DNA of 64,000 nucleotides from an uncultured Aquimarina sp. (GCA_937958985.1 CALGLV010000009.1:1-64000), one strand, 5' to 3'. Counted from the first letter of the stretch, positions 44,265 through 54,576 are shown. A program made the numbers and translations. Notes: generated by a model not told the origin, from the sequence alone.

Positions 44265-47200
44265 TTGATGAATCTAAGACTAACTATCTGCACTATTTTT
44301 ATGGGTATAACTCTATATGCCCAAGAAAAAATAGAAAATACCACATACGCTGATATTAAAGATGATTTAACAGTAGCTTTAGCGGCAAACAACTATAATG
44401 ATTGTACAAGGCTAATAGATAAGGTAAACGTTAATGATTCCATCTATAACACATTATCAATAACAAAGTCTTATGCTTATTTACAAAATGAGGAGTATGA
44501 AAAAGCAGTAGATTATATCAACAAAACATTACCTAAAACAAAAGGGGAGTCCAGGTATTCTTTATTGCTTAATAGAGCCGTGAGTTACGAGCGTTGGGGT
44601 AAAAAAGAAAAAGCAATTGAGTTTTACGATGATTTATTAGAAGAATATCCTAAGGCTTATCAACCACATTACAATAAAGCGTTGGTGTTGTTTCAAGATG
44701 AGCAATGGAATAAAGGCTATGATATATTAGAAAAATCCTTGTTTTTAAGTCCTTTTGATAAGGATACTCATTACAAAATGGGCGAGTTGTATTATATAGA
44801 ACGCAAACTTTCTCAGGCTTTAATGTCTTTAAGTATGAGTTTATTTACCAATCCGGATAGTCAAAATTCATTTGAGTATTTAAAAGTAGTTAATGCATCG
44901 TTTTCCAGAAAAAGTAAAGAAGAAGCTCGAGGTATAGAGTTTACTGAAGATGATTCAGCATTTAAAAATGTAGATTTGGTATTGTCCAATGGTGTAGCGT
45001 TAAATACAAAATACAAAATCAAAAATAAAATTAAAATTCCTTTAGTAAAACAGCTTACAGTTTTATTTGAACAACTAGATACGCTAGAGGGTAAAGGAGA
45101 TTTTTGGGATAAAAAAATGATTCCATTTTTTAAATGGATAAAATCTTCTGATAATTTTGATAATTTTATTTACACAATCTGTTTTTCTATAGAGAACCCT
45201 TCCTACAAAAAAAATGTTCTTAAAAATAAATCGAATATTATAAATTTTATAGTAGAAGCTAATGCTAAATGGCAAGCAATTATTTCAAAAGATAATTTGG
45301 AAAATTTTGAAGGTCAAAATCAGTTAGTAGACTATTTGTACGATGAAAAAGCATTTTTGGCATTAGGTAAAGTACAAGGAGATTTAAAAATTGGTAATTG
45401 GAAAGTGTATAATAGTGAAGGAAAATTTATAAGAGAAGGAACATTTTCTGAAAATGGCACCAAAAACGGAGTATGGTTTTCTTACGACGAAGAGGGAAAT
45501 AAAATACAACAAACCAACTACAAAGAAGGCCAGCCAGACGGAGAGGTTTTAGAATTTTACAAAGACGGTAAGGTATCTTATAAATACAATTATAAGGAGG
45601 GGAAACTTAATGGGGAATACTTTGCTTATAGTAAAAACGGAATGTTAAAAACATATAAGGTTTTTAAAGAGGATGAATTGGATGGTGCATTTAAAACGTA
45701 CTATGCGTTGGGAGAAAAGACTCCAGAAAAAAGTATAATTTATAAAGAAGGAAAGCTTAATGGTCCTTATAAATTATATTACAATACAGGAGAGAAATAT
45801 TCAGAGATAACTTATGAAGATGGGGTTTTTACAGGAGAAGAAATTACGTATTACAGAGATGGAAGTAAACGATCGGAAACAAACTATGTAAATAATAGTT
45901 TAAACGGAATATACACTACATATTTTAAAAATGGTAAAAAAGCCAATATAGGTACTTATGTAAACGATACACGAACGGGTGTTTGGAAAGAGTTTTATGA
46001 AGATGGAACCATTTCAGAAGAATTTGAGTACGATAGTAAAGGAAAGCTTAAAGGAAGCTATAAAGAATACGATATTGACGGAAAGTTAATGAGTGATTAT
46101 TTATATAAAAATGGTTTAATTGTTTCTGTAAAGCATTTTAATAAGCAAGGTACTCCTATTTATGATGCTAAAAGAAAATCAGGAAAGTTAGCCTATAAAG
46201 ATTATACCTCTATGGGTAGTATTCTTAATGAAGGTTTATATAATGTTAAGGGAGGAAGAGAAGGTAACTGGAAATACTATGAAAAAGGAGTTTTAGAGTC
46301 AGAGTCTTACAACAAAGATGGAAATAACGAGGGTGAAACTACTTGGTTTTTTATAGATGGAAAAGTTAATAATAAAGCCAATTTTAAAAACGACGAAAAA
46401 AACGGATATGCCGTAGGTTATTACCAAAACGGTCAAATGGAATACCAAGGGTATTATGTAGATGGTTTAGCAGTAGGAGAGTGGCGAAGCTATTACCTAG
46501 ACGGTACCGTTTCAAGAATTAGGTTTTATCACAAGGATGAAATACATGGTTTAGATCAAAACTTTGCTGTTGACGGTAAATTATACAATGAAAAAATATA
46601 TGAATATGGTGAGTTAAAGGAAATCACGTATTACAAACCAGATGGATCTGTATTAGAAAAAAAATCATTCAATCAATTTCCTGAAAAGGGAAAACTTGAA
46701 TACAAGCATTACAATAATAAAAAACATACTATTTATAGTTACGAAGGAGGGGTAAAACATGGTGAATGTAAAAAGTATCATTTTAATGGAAAACTAAGTG
46801 AAACTGGCAATTATTTTTTAGGTAAAAAACATGGTATTTGGAAAGTTTTTGAAGATAATGGTTCGCTTTCAGAAGAAGCAACGTACAATCACGGAGATTT
46901 AAACGGTACGGTGGAATATTTTGTAAATGGAAAACGAAGTAAAGTTGAAAATTTTAAAAACGGAAAACAAGAAGGGGTAGAAACTGTATATTATGAAGAT
47001 GGAAAAACAATTAAAAAAGAATTTTCATACCGAAATGATAAACCTCATGGTACTTATAAGTTTTTTGCACCCAATGGCAAATTACAATTTGTACGCTATT
47101 ATCATAATGATGAATTACTAGGGTATAGTTATAATGATGAAAATGGAGTTTTAAAACCAATGATTCCGTTACAAAATCAATCGGGTAAAATAGAAGCTTA

Positions 47201-47564
47201 TTTTGAAAATGGCAAACCCTCGGCAGACATACAAATGAAATATGGTGAATTTATAGGAGATTATAAAAAATACCACGATAATGGAGAACTCCACCGATTA
47301 GATCAACACAACACAAAAGGCTCTAGTAGTGGGAAAGATGAGGTTTATTACCCTAATGGAACATTGAAAGAAGCATCTATTTACGATAGTAGTTACAGAA
47401 CCGGTGTTCGAAAATTATATTATTCGAATGGTAACGTAAAAAAAGAAATCAATTATTTAAACGGAACCATTCATGGTAAAGTTGAGTATTTTAATGAAAG
47501 CGGGAAAAAAGTTAAAGAAAGAGACTATTTTAATGGTTCAATTATTGATGAAAAGCTGTATTAA
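44265..47564 (+). CDS. giant secreted protein with TPR and MORN-type repeats
   Basis: 1099 residues with a signal peptide ending in LYAQ. About residues 25-200 form TPR helices (KSYAYLQNEEYEKAVDYIN, AIEFYDDLLEEYPKAYQ). From about 360 to the end there are more than twenty YwqK/MORN_2-like turns with the pattern Y-x2-NG-x-K-x5-Y-x2-G-x3-G, forming a long beta-repeat. These proteins are common in Bacteroidota near TonB systems and their role is unclear; MORN-type units can bind membranes. It is the first gene of an operon with two DUF3857 proteins, all secreted, so they may form an envelope complex. Confidence 0.7.
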   Translation: MMNLRLTICTIFMGITLYAQEKIENTTYADIKDDLTVALAANNYNDCTRLIDKVNVNDSIYNTLSITKSYAYLQNEEYEKAVDYINKTLPKTKGESRYSLLLNRAVSYERWGKKEKAIEFYDDLLEEYPKAYQPHYNKALVLFQDEQWNKGYDILEKSLFLSPFDKDTHYKMGELYYIERKLSQALMSLSMSLFTNPDSQNSFEYLKVVNASFSRKSKEEARGIEFTEDDSAFKNVDLVLSNGVALNTKYKIKNKIKIPLVKQLTVLFEQLDTLEGKGDFWDKKMIPFFKWIKSSDNFDNFIYTICFSIENPSYKKNVLKNKSNIINFIVEANAKWQAIISKDNLENFEGQNQLVDYLYDEKAFLALGKVQGDLKIGNWKVYNSEGKFIREGTFSENGTKNGVWFSYDEEGNKIQQTNYKEGQPDGEVLEFYKDGKVSYKYNYKEGKLNGEYFAYSKNGMLKTYKVFKEDELDGAFKTYYALGEKTPEKSIIYKEGKLNGPYKLYYNTGEKYSEITYEDGVFTGEEITYYRDGSKRSETNYVNNSLNGIYTTYFKNGKKANIGTYVNDTRTGVWKEFYEDGTISEEFEYDSKGKLKGSYKEYDIDGKLMSDYLYKNGLIVSVKHFNKQGTPIYDAKRKSGKLAYKDYTSMGSILNEGLYNVKGGREGNWKYYEKGVLESESYNKDGNNEGETTWFFIDGKVNNKANFKNDEKNGYAVGYYQNGQMEYQGYYVDGLAVGEWRSYYLDGTVSRIRFYHKDEIHGLDQNFAVDGKLYNEKIYEYGELKEITYYKPDGSVLEKKSFNQFPEKGKLEYKHYNNKKHTIYSYEGGVKHGECKKYHFNGKLSETGNYFLGKKHGIWKVFEDNGSLSEEATYNHGDLNGTVEYFVNGKRSKVENFKNGKQEGVETVYYEDGKTIKKEFSYRNDKPHGTYKFFAPNGKLQFVRYYHNDELLGYSYNDENGVLKPMIPLQNQSGKIEAYFENGKPSADIQMKYGEFIGDYKKYHDNGELHRLDQHNTKGSSSGKDEVYYPNGTLKEASIYDSSYRTGVRKLYYSNGNVKKEINYLNGTIHGKVEYFNESGKKVKERDYFNGSIIDEKLY

Positions 47565-47565
47565 T

Positions 47566-49494
47566 ATGAAATGTAAAATAATTGTATTCTTATTTTTAAT
47601 AGCAAGTTCTATAAATGCTCAATTTTCAGAAGAATACTACTCGTTAAAAAAGAAGTATCCTAACGATCATTCTATAAATACCAACGACGAAGTCACCATT
47701 GATATTAAATTAATTGAAGGCGAAATTGAAATTAAAGAATCGGTATTGGAAGAGCGTATTTATCTTTCTCAATTCGCTAATTTTGGAGCCAAGCAAGAAA
47801 TTAATTTTTCTTCTTTTTCTGACATAAATAACTTAAAAGCGGCGAGCTATATTTTTGATGGTAAAAAATACATCAAAAACGAAGTTTCCGATTTTATAGA
47901 AAGTGACGCGCAAAGTCAAAGCTTTTATGATGATACTAAGAAAATAAACTTTCTTTATAAAGGCCTATCGGAAGGTGTTAAAACTCAAAAAAGCTATAGT
48001 CGTAGTATTAAAAACCCAAGATTTTTAACCTCTCACTATTTTGGAAATTTAGAGCCTATAGTAAATACTAAGTTTACTATAGTTGTAGATAATAGTATTG
48101 ATATAGAATTCAAAAAATTTGGTTTTGAGAAGCTTGAAAATGTAGCATACAACGTAAAAAAATCAAAAAAGCGCACTAAGCATACTTGGCAAAGAAAGGA
48201 TACCGATAAAATTGATTTAGAAGTTTCTGCTCCAAATTTTAGAAAACGATTGCCTACAATAGTACCTATTATTAAATCGTACAATTATAAAGGCGAAACC
48301 ATTGAAGTTTCAGGTAGTGTGCAAAATTTATACAATTGGTATTATTCTTTGGTTGAAAATGTAAATAACGATTCTGTTAATACCGAACTTGAAAAGTTAG
48401 TGCTGAGCTTAACCAACACTAAAGAAACGGAAATAGAAAAAGTAAAAGCTATTTATTATTGGGTACAGGAAAACATAAAATACATTGCTTTTGAATACGC
48501 CTTGGGTGGATTTGTTCCGAGAGAGGCCAATAAAGTGTTTTCTCAAAAATATGGTGATTGCAAGGATAACTCTAGTATTTTAAAAGAAATGCTTAAAATA
48601 GCAAAATTAAATGGGTATTTAACATGGATAGGAACACGTAGTATCCCTTATACATACGAAGAGCTACCTACACCCGCTGTTGATAATCATATGATATTAA
48701 GTTACATCACAGCAAATGATGAGGTTTATTATTTAGATGCTACAGGGAGGTATTTACCTTTGGAAATGCCCTCGTCATTTATACAAGGAAAAGAGGCGTT
48801 GATTGGTATTCATAAAAACAAATTTAAAATTGAAAAAGTCCCTTTTGTTCCCGCAGAAACAAATAAATACACCGATTCAGTATTCATTAAAATTAACGAT
48901 AAAAAAATAGTAGGTACTGGAAAAATGCTACTAGATGGTTATCCTAAAATTGACTTTTTTAATTCCTTGGAATATATTAAAACAGATAAAGATAAAAAGG
49001 ATTTTTACAAGAGTGTTTTAGAAAAAGGATCTAACCGTTGCTTAATCGATAGTTTTTTAGAAACGAATAAATTTGATTACGAAAAACCATTTACGGTAGA
49101 TTATAACTTTAATATTGAAAATTTTGTGAGTACCTACGATAATGAGATTTTTGTGAATATGAATTTATTTGAAGGGATTGATAACTTTAAAACACCTGAA
49201 GATCGTAAAAGTGGTAAAGATTATCAGTACAAAAGCAATACCAAATTAACTAGTGTTTTGGAAATCCCTAACGGTACTACTATTGATTTTGTGCCTAAAG
49301 ATTTCAATTATAGTCAAGCAGATTTTAAATGCGACATTACTTATAAAATTGTAGGTACAGATAAAATTATTATGACTTATAATATCCTACAAAATTTCAC
49401 CTCTCTTAACTTAAAAGAACAACAAAACCTAAACTCAATAATTGCTAAAGTCAATAAAAAGCAAAAGGATGTTGTGGTTTTGAAAAAAATATAA
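47566..49494 (+). CDS. DUF3857/transglutaminase-like secreted protein with intact triad
   Basis: I start at MKCKIIVFLFLIASSINAQ (signal peptide), two bases after the stop of the MORN protein; a longer in-frame opening would overlap its coding sequence. 642 residues: a DUF3857 N-terminal domain, a transglutaminase-like core with Cys332 (KYGDCKDNSS), His375 (VDNHMI) and Asp391 (YYLDAT), and a C-terminal DUF2569-like beta domain. The triad suggests peptide cleavage, crosslinking or transfer outside the cytoplasm. The next gene is a degenerate relative, an arrangement of active and inactive partners. Confidence 0.75.
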   Translation: MKCKIIVFLFLIASSINAQFSEEYYSLKKKYPNDHSINTNDEVTIDIKLIEGEIEIKESVLEERIYLSQFANFGAKQEINFSSFSDINNLKAASYIFDGKKYIKNEVSDFIESDAQSQSFYDDTKKINFLYKGLSEGVKTQKSYSRSIKNPRFLTSHYFGNLEPIVNTKFTIVVDNSIDIEFKKFGFEKLENVAYNVKKSKKRTKHTWQRKDTDKIDLEVSAPNFRKRLPTIVPIIKSYNYKGETIEVSGSVQNLYNWYYSLVENVNNDSVNTELEKLVLSLTNTKETEIEKVKAIYYWVQENIKYIAFEYALGGFVPREANKVFSQKYGDCKDNSSILKEMLKIAKLNGYLTWIGTRSIPYTYEELPTPAVDNHMILSYITANDEVYYLDATGRYLPLEMPSSFIQGKEALIGIHKNKFKIEKVPFVPAETNKYTDSVFIKINDKKIVGTGKMLLDGYPKIDFFNSLEYIKTDKDKKDFYKSVLEKGSNRCLIDSFLETNKFDYEKPFTVDYNFNIENFVSTYDNEIFVNMNLFEGIDNFKTPEDRKSGKDYQYKSNTKLTSVLEIPNGTTIDFVPKDFNYSQADFKCDITYKIVGTDKIIMTYNILQNFTSLNLKEQQNLNSIIAKVNKKQKDVVVLKKI

Positions 49495-49504
49495 AAAAAT
49501 ATTT

Positions 49505-51478
49505 ATGAATAGAATTTTATTAGTTTCCATATACATAACATGTAGTATTAACCTATTGTGGTCCCAAAATAAAAACTATGTTGATGATTATAAATGGGAA
49601 GAAAACCCAATCGTTTCATTTAATGAAACAGACCATAAGGATAAAGATTTAATAGCACTTAAAGAAAAACGAATAAGTGAGTTTGTTTTTATTGAAAATG
49701 GTGGATTGTTAGAAAACTTACTAATTCACAATATTTTTTGGTTAAACTCAAACGATGCGATTGAAAAATATAACAAAGTATATTTACCAGCTATACCAGG
49801 TTCAAGGATATTAAAAAATAAAGCACGTGTAATTTCTAAAGAAGGAATTATAGTAGAGTTAGACGATTCTAAAATACTAGAATCACGAGATAATGAGAGG
49901 CAAACGGTAAGTAAATACTATGCTATGGAAGGTATTGAAAAAGGAAGCTTTATTGAGTACTTTTTCGTAATTCAAAAATATCCAAACTATACGGGCAAGC
50001 GTGTATTACTTCAAGATAATTACTTTAAAAAGAATGTTGACTTCGAAGTTTTTGCTCCCATTAACTTAAAATTTGCTTTTAAAACATATAATGAGTCTAA
50101 AGAGATATTAAAGGATACTTTGGTAAAAGAAAGAAACCATTGGACTTTAAATTTAAAAGATGTTGAGGCTTTAGAAACAGAGGAAAGTTCAGCATATTTA
50201 ACTAGCTTAAAACAAGTAAGTTTTAAATTAGATCGTAATTACGCAACTCCAAATAAAGAAATTGTTTCATTTGGAAATATAGCTCAAACTATATTTACTA
50301 AATACTATGCAGAAACGGATAAGAAAGTTACAAGTAAAATTCAAAAATTACTTAAAAAAATAGGGGTAACCACTAACGATGATAAAGGTATTCGACAAAT
50401 AGAAAACTATATAAAATCTTCTATTTATCTTAACAAAGCAAGTTCAAATACTAGCTTAGATGCTATATCAAGTATTATTGATTCGAATACAGCTAGCGAG
50501 AACGGATTATTATCTCTTTATATTTCAATGTTTAATAAGTTAAATATTGAACATGAAGTAGTATTAACTTCTAACAGAAAAAACTTGATTTTTGATGATG
50601 CATTTGAAACATATAATATTTTAGAAGATTATCTTTTCTTTTTTCCAAAAAGCAAAACATACTTAGAACCCTTAAATTACGGGTCACGTTATGGGTTTCC
50701 GAATGGTATGTTAACCGATAATAAAGGACTATTTGTTAAAAGAATAAAAATAGGAGATTTTGAATCTGCTGTGGGTGAGGTAAAATATATTGAGCCTGTT
50801 AATTTCGACAAATCGTCTTACGATTTAAAAATGAATGTAGTTTTTGATACAGAAAATATAAATAAAACAAATATTTCATTAGACCGAATAATGACGGGTT
50901 ATTATGCTTTGGGTTTACAACCGTATATGAGTATAATGAAAGAAGAAAGTAAAAAGAAAGCTTTAGATGGAGTAGTGAAATCTATAAAAGAAGATGTGAA
51001 AATTGTAGATGTTACAGCAGTAAATACAGCTTCTAACGATTTTGGAGCAGTTCCTTTAATTGTGAAAGCCTCCATTGAAACGGAAACATTTGTAGATAAT
51101 GCTGGAAGAAAATATTTGTTTAAAGTAGGTGAGTTAATAGGGCCTCAATTAGAAATGTATCAAGAAAAAGAAAAAAAACTAGTAATACATTCCGATTTTG
51201 AGCGCACGTATCAAAGTGATATTACTATTAAAATACCTGAAGGGTATTCTTTTAAAAATGTTGAAGATTTGGTAATCAATGAATCTTATGCAGAGGGAGA
51301 AGAAATCTTCTTTTCTTTTAAATCTAATTATTCTGTAGAAGAAGGTTTTTTAAAAGTTACTATTAAAGAATTTTACAATAAAAATATAGTTGAAGTACCT
51401 ATTTACGAAGATTATAGAAAAGTAATAAACAGCGCTGCTAATTTTAATAAAATTATTTTAATCATGGTAGCAGACTAA
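49505..51478 (+). CDS. DUF3857-like secreted protein with degenerate transglutaminase core
   Basis: 657 residues with a signal peptide to about residue 20 (LLWSQ). The same layout as the preceding gene: a DUF3857-type N-terminal region (SIEYFFVIQKYPN) and a transglutaminase-like fold around 310-400. Where the catalytic Cys would be, the sequence reads NTASENG (Ala330, Ser331), so no Cys is present, and the His and Asp positions are also changed. A catalytic role is therefore unlikely; a binding or regulatory role is inferred. It ends the operon 20 bases before a terminator. Confidence 0.65.
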   Translation: MNRILLVSIYITCSINLLWSQNKNYVDDYKWEENPIVSFNETDHKDKDLIALKEKRISEFVFIENGGLLENLLIHNIFWLNSNDAIEKYNKVYLPAIPGSRILKNKARVISKEGIIVELDDSKILESRDNERQTVSKYYAMEGIEKGSFIEYFFVIQKYPNYTGKRVLLQDNYFKKNVDFEVFAPINLKFAFKTYNESKEILKDTLVKERNHWTLNLKDVEALETEESSAYLTSLKQVSFKLDRNYATPNKEIVSFGNIAQTIFTKYYAETDKKVTSKIQKLLKKIGVTTNDDKGIRQIENYIKSSIYLNKASSNTSLDAISSIIDSNTASENGLLSLYISMFNKLNIEHEVVLTSNRKNLIFDDAFETYNILEDYLFFFPKSKTYLEPLNYGSRYGFPNGMLTDNKGLFVKRIKIGDFESAVGEVKYIEPVNFDKSSYDLKMNVVFDTENINKTNISLDRIMTGYYALGLQPYMSIMKEESKKKALDGVVKSIKEDVKIVDVTAVNTASNDFGAVPLIVKASIETETFVDNAGRKYLFKVGELIGPQLEMYQEKEKKLVIHSDFERTYQSDITIKIPEGYSFKNVEDLVINESYAEGEEIFFSFKSNYSVEEGFLKVTIKEFYNKNIVEVPIYEDYRKVINSAANFNKIILIMVAD

Positions 51479-51498
51479 TTACTGTTTAAAACAGTAAG

Positions 51499-51537
51499 AA
51501 AAACGGTATTAAGAAGAAATTTTTGATACCGTTTTTT
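51499..51537 (+). terminator. terminator of the MORN/DUF3857 operon
   Basis: Stem AAAAACGGTAT / ATACCGTTTTT with a 16-base loop and T residues. Confidence 0.75.
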
Positions 51538-51797
51538 CTTTTAGTCTATTTTCAATTATTTTAAAACAGTAAAATTTACAGCTCTTTAATAAAGTGCGTT
51601 ATTTTATAATAGTTTAAGAAGTTGATTTATATCAATTTGATTATCGATATTATTCGCAATTTTACTTCATTTTTTTTTAATATTTACGATCAAATAAGCT
51701 ACAAAAACGTTGTAGGGATTTTTGTAAAAAACTAATTAGATAAAAATCAATAGAATTTCCTTACTTTAGCGCCTATTAAAATTATAAAACTATAGCA
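51538..51797. other. AT-rich region before the aldolase gene
   Basis: No gene here. With the terminator it makes a 319-base gap. The only structures are a short inverted repeat (CTACAA / TTGTAG, about 51700-51716) and TACTTTAG about 30 bases before the ATG, one mismatch from TAnnTTTG. The long leader may matter for expression of a highly translated gene. Confidence 0.4.
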
Positions 51798-52865
51798 ATG
51801 AGTCACAATATTAAGCCAGGTGTAGTAACTGGAGACGACGTACAAGCATTATTTAATTATGCTAAAGAAAAAGGTTTTGCAATGCCTGCAGTAAATGTAA
51901 TTGGTTCAAATACAATTAACGCAGTATTAGAAACAGCAGCAGAATTAAATGCACCTGTATTTATTCAGTTTTCTAATGGTGGAGCACAGTTTAACGCTGG
52001 TAAAGGTTTATCTAATGATGGACAGAAAGCAGCTATAGCTGGTGCAATAGCAGGAGCGAAGCACGTTCATTTAATGGCAGAAGCTTACGGAGTACCTGTT
52101 GTTATGCATACAGACCATTGTGCTAAGAAATTATTACCTTGGATTGATGGTTTATTAGATGCTGGTGAAGAATTTTTTAAGCAAACAGGAAAGCCATTAT
52201 ATTCTTCTCATATGATTGACCTTTCTGAGGAACCAATCGAAGAAAATATCGAAATTTGTAAAACATACCTTGAGCGCATGAGCAAAATGGGAATGACTTT
52301 AGAAATCGAATTAGGTATTACTGGAGGAGAAGAAGATGGTGTAGACAACTCTGATGTTGATGTATCTAAATTATACACTCAGCCAGAAGAAGTTGATTAT
52401 GCATATACTGAGTTAAGTAAAATAAGTGATAAATTTACAATTGCAGCAGCATTTGGAAATGTTCACGGTGTTTATAAGCCAGGAAATGTTAAATTAACTC
52501 CGAAAATCTTATTAAACTCTCAAGAATTTGTTTCTAAGAAGCATGGTTTAGCTAAAAATACAATTGATTTTGTATTTCATGGTGGATCAGGTTCTACAGT
52601 AGAAGAAATTAGAGAAGCTATCGGTTACGGTACTGTAAAAATGAATATCGATACAGATTTACAATTTGCTTTTTGTGATGGTATTCGTGACTATATGGTA
52701 GACAACGAAGCTTACTTGAAAACTCAAATTGGTAATCCTGACGGAGCATCAGAACCTAACAAAAAGCACTACGATCCTCGTAAGTGGTTACGTGAAGGAG
52801 AAAAAACTTTTGTTGCTCGTTTAAAGAAAGCTTTTGAAGATTTAAACAATGTAAATACTTTATAG
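51798..52865 (+). CDS. fbaA: fructose-bisphosphate aldolase, class II
   Basis: 355 residues of the E. coli FbaA-like class IIA type. Zinc-binding HTDHCAKKLLPW contains the metal His and catalytic Asp; LEIELGITGGEEDG, NVHGVYKPGN and the phosphate-binding DFVFHGGSGST also match, with NIDTD before the C-terminus. It splits fructose-1,6-bisphosphate in glycolysis and gluconeogenesis. It is a single-gene unit bounded by hairpins; codons look better chosen than those of neighbours, as expected for an abundant enzyme. Confidence 0.95.
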   Translation: MSHNIKPGVVTGDDVQALFNYAKEKGFAMPAVNVIGSNTINAVLETAAELNAPVFIQFSNGGAQFNAGKGLSNDGQKAAIAGAIAGAKHVHLMAEAYGVPVVMHTDHCAKKLLPWIDGLLDAGEEFFKQTGKPLYSSHMIDLSEEPIEENIEICKTYLERMSKMGMTLEIELGITGGEEDGVDNSDVDVSKLYTQPEEVDYAYTELSKISDKFTIAAAFGNVHGVYKPGNVKLTPKILLNSQEFVSKKHGLAKNTIDFVFHGGSGSTVEEIREAIGYGTVKMNIDTDLQFAFCDGIRDYMVDNEAYLKTQIGNPDGASEPNKKHYDPRKWLREGEKTFVARLKKAFEDLNNVNTL

Positions 52866-52889
52866 TATTTTTACTTTAAATAGAAAATG

Positions 52890-52945
52890 ATGTCAGGTTA
52901 CTACTAAAATCTATTTTGATTTTAATAAATAACCTGACATTTTTG
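52890..52945 (+). terminator. long-loop terminator after fbaA
   Basis: Eleven-base perfect arms ATGTCAGGTTA / TAACCTGACAT separated by 29 bases, followed by T residues. Confidence 0.65.
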
Positions 52946-52976
52946 TAGTACTAATTATTATTTTAAAACTGCTATT

Positions 52977-53834
52977 ATGGCTTGGTTTAAAAGAACTGAA
53001 AAAGGTATCCAAACACCTACGGAAGAAAAAAAAGATGTCCCCAAAGGACTTTGGTATAAATCTCCAACAGGTAAAATAGTTGATTCAAAAGAGCTTTCGC
53101 AAAACTTTTATGTTAGTCCTGAAGATGACTACCATGTAAAGATTGGAAGTAAAGAATATTTTGAAATTTTATTCGACAATAACGAGTTTAAGGAGTTAGA
53201 TGCTAATATGGTATCTAAAGATCCCTTAAAGTTTGAGGATACAAAAAAATATTCTGATCGATTAAAACAAGCGCAATCAAAAACGAAACTTAAAGATGCA
53301 CTCCGTTCTGCGGTAGGGAAATCCAGAGGTAAGGAATTAGTGGTTGCTTGTATGGATTTTTCTTTTATAGGAGGATCCATGGGAAGTGTTATGGGGGAGA
53401 AAATTGCTCGTGCAGTTGATTATGGAATTAAACATAACTTACCTGTTATGATTATTTCTAAATCTGGTGGAGCTCGAATGATGGAAGCAGCGCATTCGCT
53501 AATGCAAATGGCTAAGGTATCAGCTAAACTAAGTTTACTTTCAAAAAAAGGATTACCTTATATTTCACTTTGTACCGACCCTACAACAGGAGGTATTACA
53601 GCATCTTTCGCAATGTTAGGGGATATTAATATTGCTGAGCCAGGTGCTTTAATTGCCTTTGCAGGACCTCGTGTAGTTAGAGATACAACAGGTAAAGAAT
53701 TACCTGAAGGTTTTCAAACATCAGAATTTTTATTAGAGCATGGTTTTTTAGACTTTATTGTTCATCGTAAAAATTTAAAGAAAAAAGTAAATGACTATTT
53801 GGATTTAGTTTTAAATCGAAAAATGTCATCATAA
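52977..53834 (+). CDS. accD: acetyl-CoA carboxylase carboxyltransferase subunit beta
   Basis: 285 residues, with the crotonase-like carboxyltransferase core: [34 protein letters not shown] and [17 protein letters not shown]. Together with AccA it makes malonyl-CoA for fatty acids. The N-terminus aligns with E. coli AccD ([24 protein letters not shown]), but all four zinc-ribbon cysteines are replaced (Ser29, Gly32, Ser47, Asp50/51), so the ribbon has lost its metal. That seems to be a lineage trait in flavobacteria. A terminator follows at once. Confidence 0.93.
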   Translation: MAWFKRTEKGIQTPTEEKKDVPKGLWYKSPTGKIVDSKELSQNFYVSPEDDYHVKIGSKEYFEILFDNNEFKELDANMVSKDPLKFEDTKKYSDRLKQAQSKTKLKDALRSAVGKSRGKELVVACMDFSFIGGSMGSVMGEKIARAVDYGIKHNLPVMIISKSGGARMMEAAHSLMQMAKVSAKLSLLSKKGLPYISLCTDPTTGGITASFAMLGDINIAEPGALIAFAGPRVVRDTTGKELPEGFQTSEFLLEHGFLDFIVHRKNLKKKVNDYLDLVLNRKMSS

Positions 53835-53838
53835 ATCA

Positions 53839-53870
53839 AAAAATCCCCTTGTTATTACAAGGGGATTTTT
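53839..53870 (+). terminator. terminator after accD
   Basis: Thirteen-base perfect arms AAAAATCCCCTTG / CAAGGGGATTTTT around a six-base loop; T-run on both strands, so it may also serve the convergent gene. Confidence 0.88.
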
Positions 53871-53934
53871 AATTTATAATACAAGCTGTTTAATTTTTTA
53901 TGCTATTGAAATAACATAGCAAATTATCTTTATA

Positions 53935-54381
53935 CTAATAAGCACAAAGCTCTTTAGTGCGTTTTATAGCTATACTTTCTGTAGTTTTTAAAGCTTGTTT
54001 TGAGAATTTCAATTGAACTTCACAAGTATTTTTTATTTCTGTAAATATTTCTTGATAATTATAATTAGCGACTAGGCCTTCACAAATAGTTTTACTGTGG
54101 TCTATAGCTGAAATTAACAGGTATTGCTGTAATTTTAAAGGGTTTTGCGTTTCAAATTCTAACAGTGTATTAGCTGCTTTTTTTTCTTCTTTTTCTATTG
54201 TAGAACCACAATACCAAGGAAAGCCCTTTATAAGTTTTTGTCTTAACGCATTTATTTTTATTTGAAATTCTTCATTTTTATTCCAATGATCGGTGCTCTT
54301 TATATCGTTATAATTATCAATTATTAAAACGATGAGTTTATTTAAATTAACAATATAAGGAATAATTGTATTTTGGCTCAT
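53935..54381 (-). CDS. hypothetical helical protein
   Basis: 148 residues, cytosolic (no signal peptide), predicted all-helical. Motifs such as INALRQKLIKGFPWYCGSTIE and AIDHSKTICEGLVANYN suggest a small helical-bundle fold, and there are three Cys. No family recognised. Isolated between convergent accD and a divergent secreted-protein gene, with a 195-base AT-rich gap upstream that holds no clear promoter. The length and lack of frame competition support a real gene, but the function is unknown. Confidence 0.5.
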   Translation of the reverse strand: MSQNTIIPYIVNLNKLIVLIIDNYNDIKSTDHWNKNEEFQIKINALRQKLIKGFPWYCGSTIEKEEKKAANTLLEFETQNPLKLQQYLLISAIDHSKTICEGLVANYNYQEIFTEIKNTCEVQLKFSKQALKTTESIAIKRTKELCAY

Positions 54382-54576
54382 AATAATTTGATTTGCAAAT
54401 AGTTAGTGGTGTAAAAATATTGTAAATAAATTTATTTACATCTGTGTATTCAAATTATTTAATGAAATTTTAACGTTAACTATATTGCACAGTCAAATTA
54501 AGGTTAAAAATAAATGTTGAAAGCGTATTGTTTACCAGATAATTACGACAAAACAGTTAATATTGAATATTTTCGG

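Noticed and set aside
44265-47564. MORN/antitoxin-type repeats as a toxin-antitoxin system
   Set aside because: YwqK-like repeats are often named after antitoxins, but there is no toxin, and the protein is large and secreted.
51700-51727. Nested short inverted repeats before fbaA as a regulator site
   Set aside because: Six- to eight-base arms; low information and no second copy seen.
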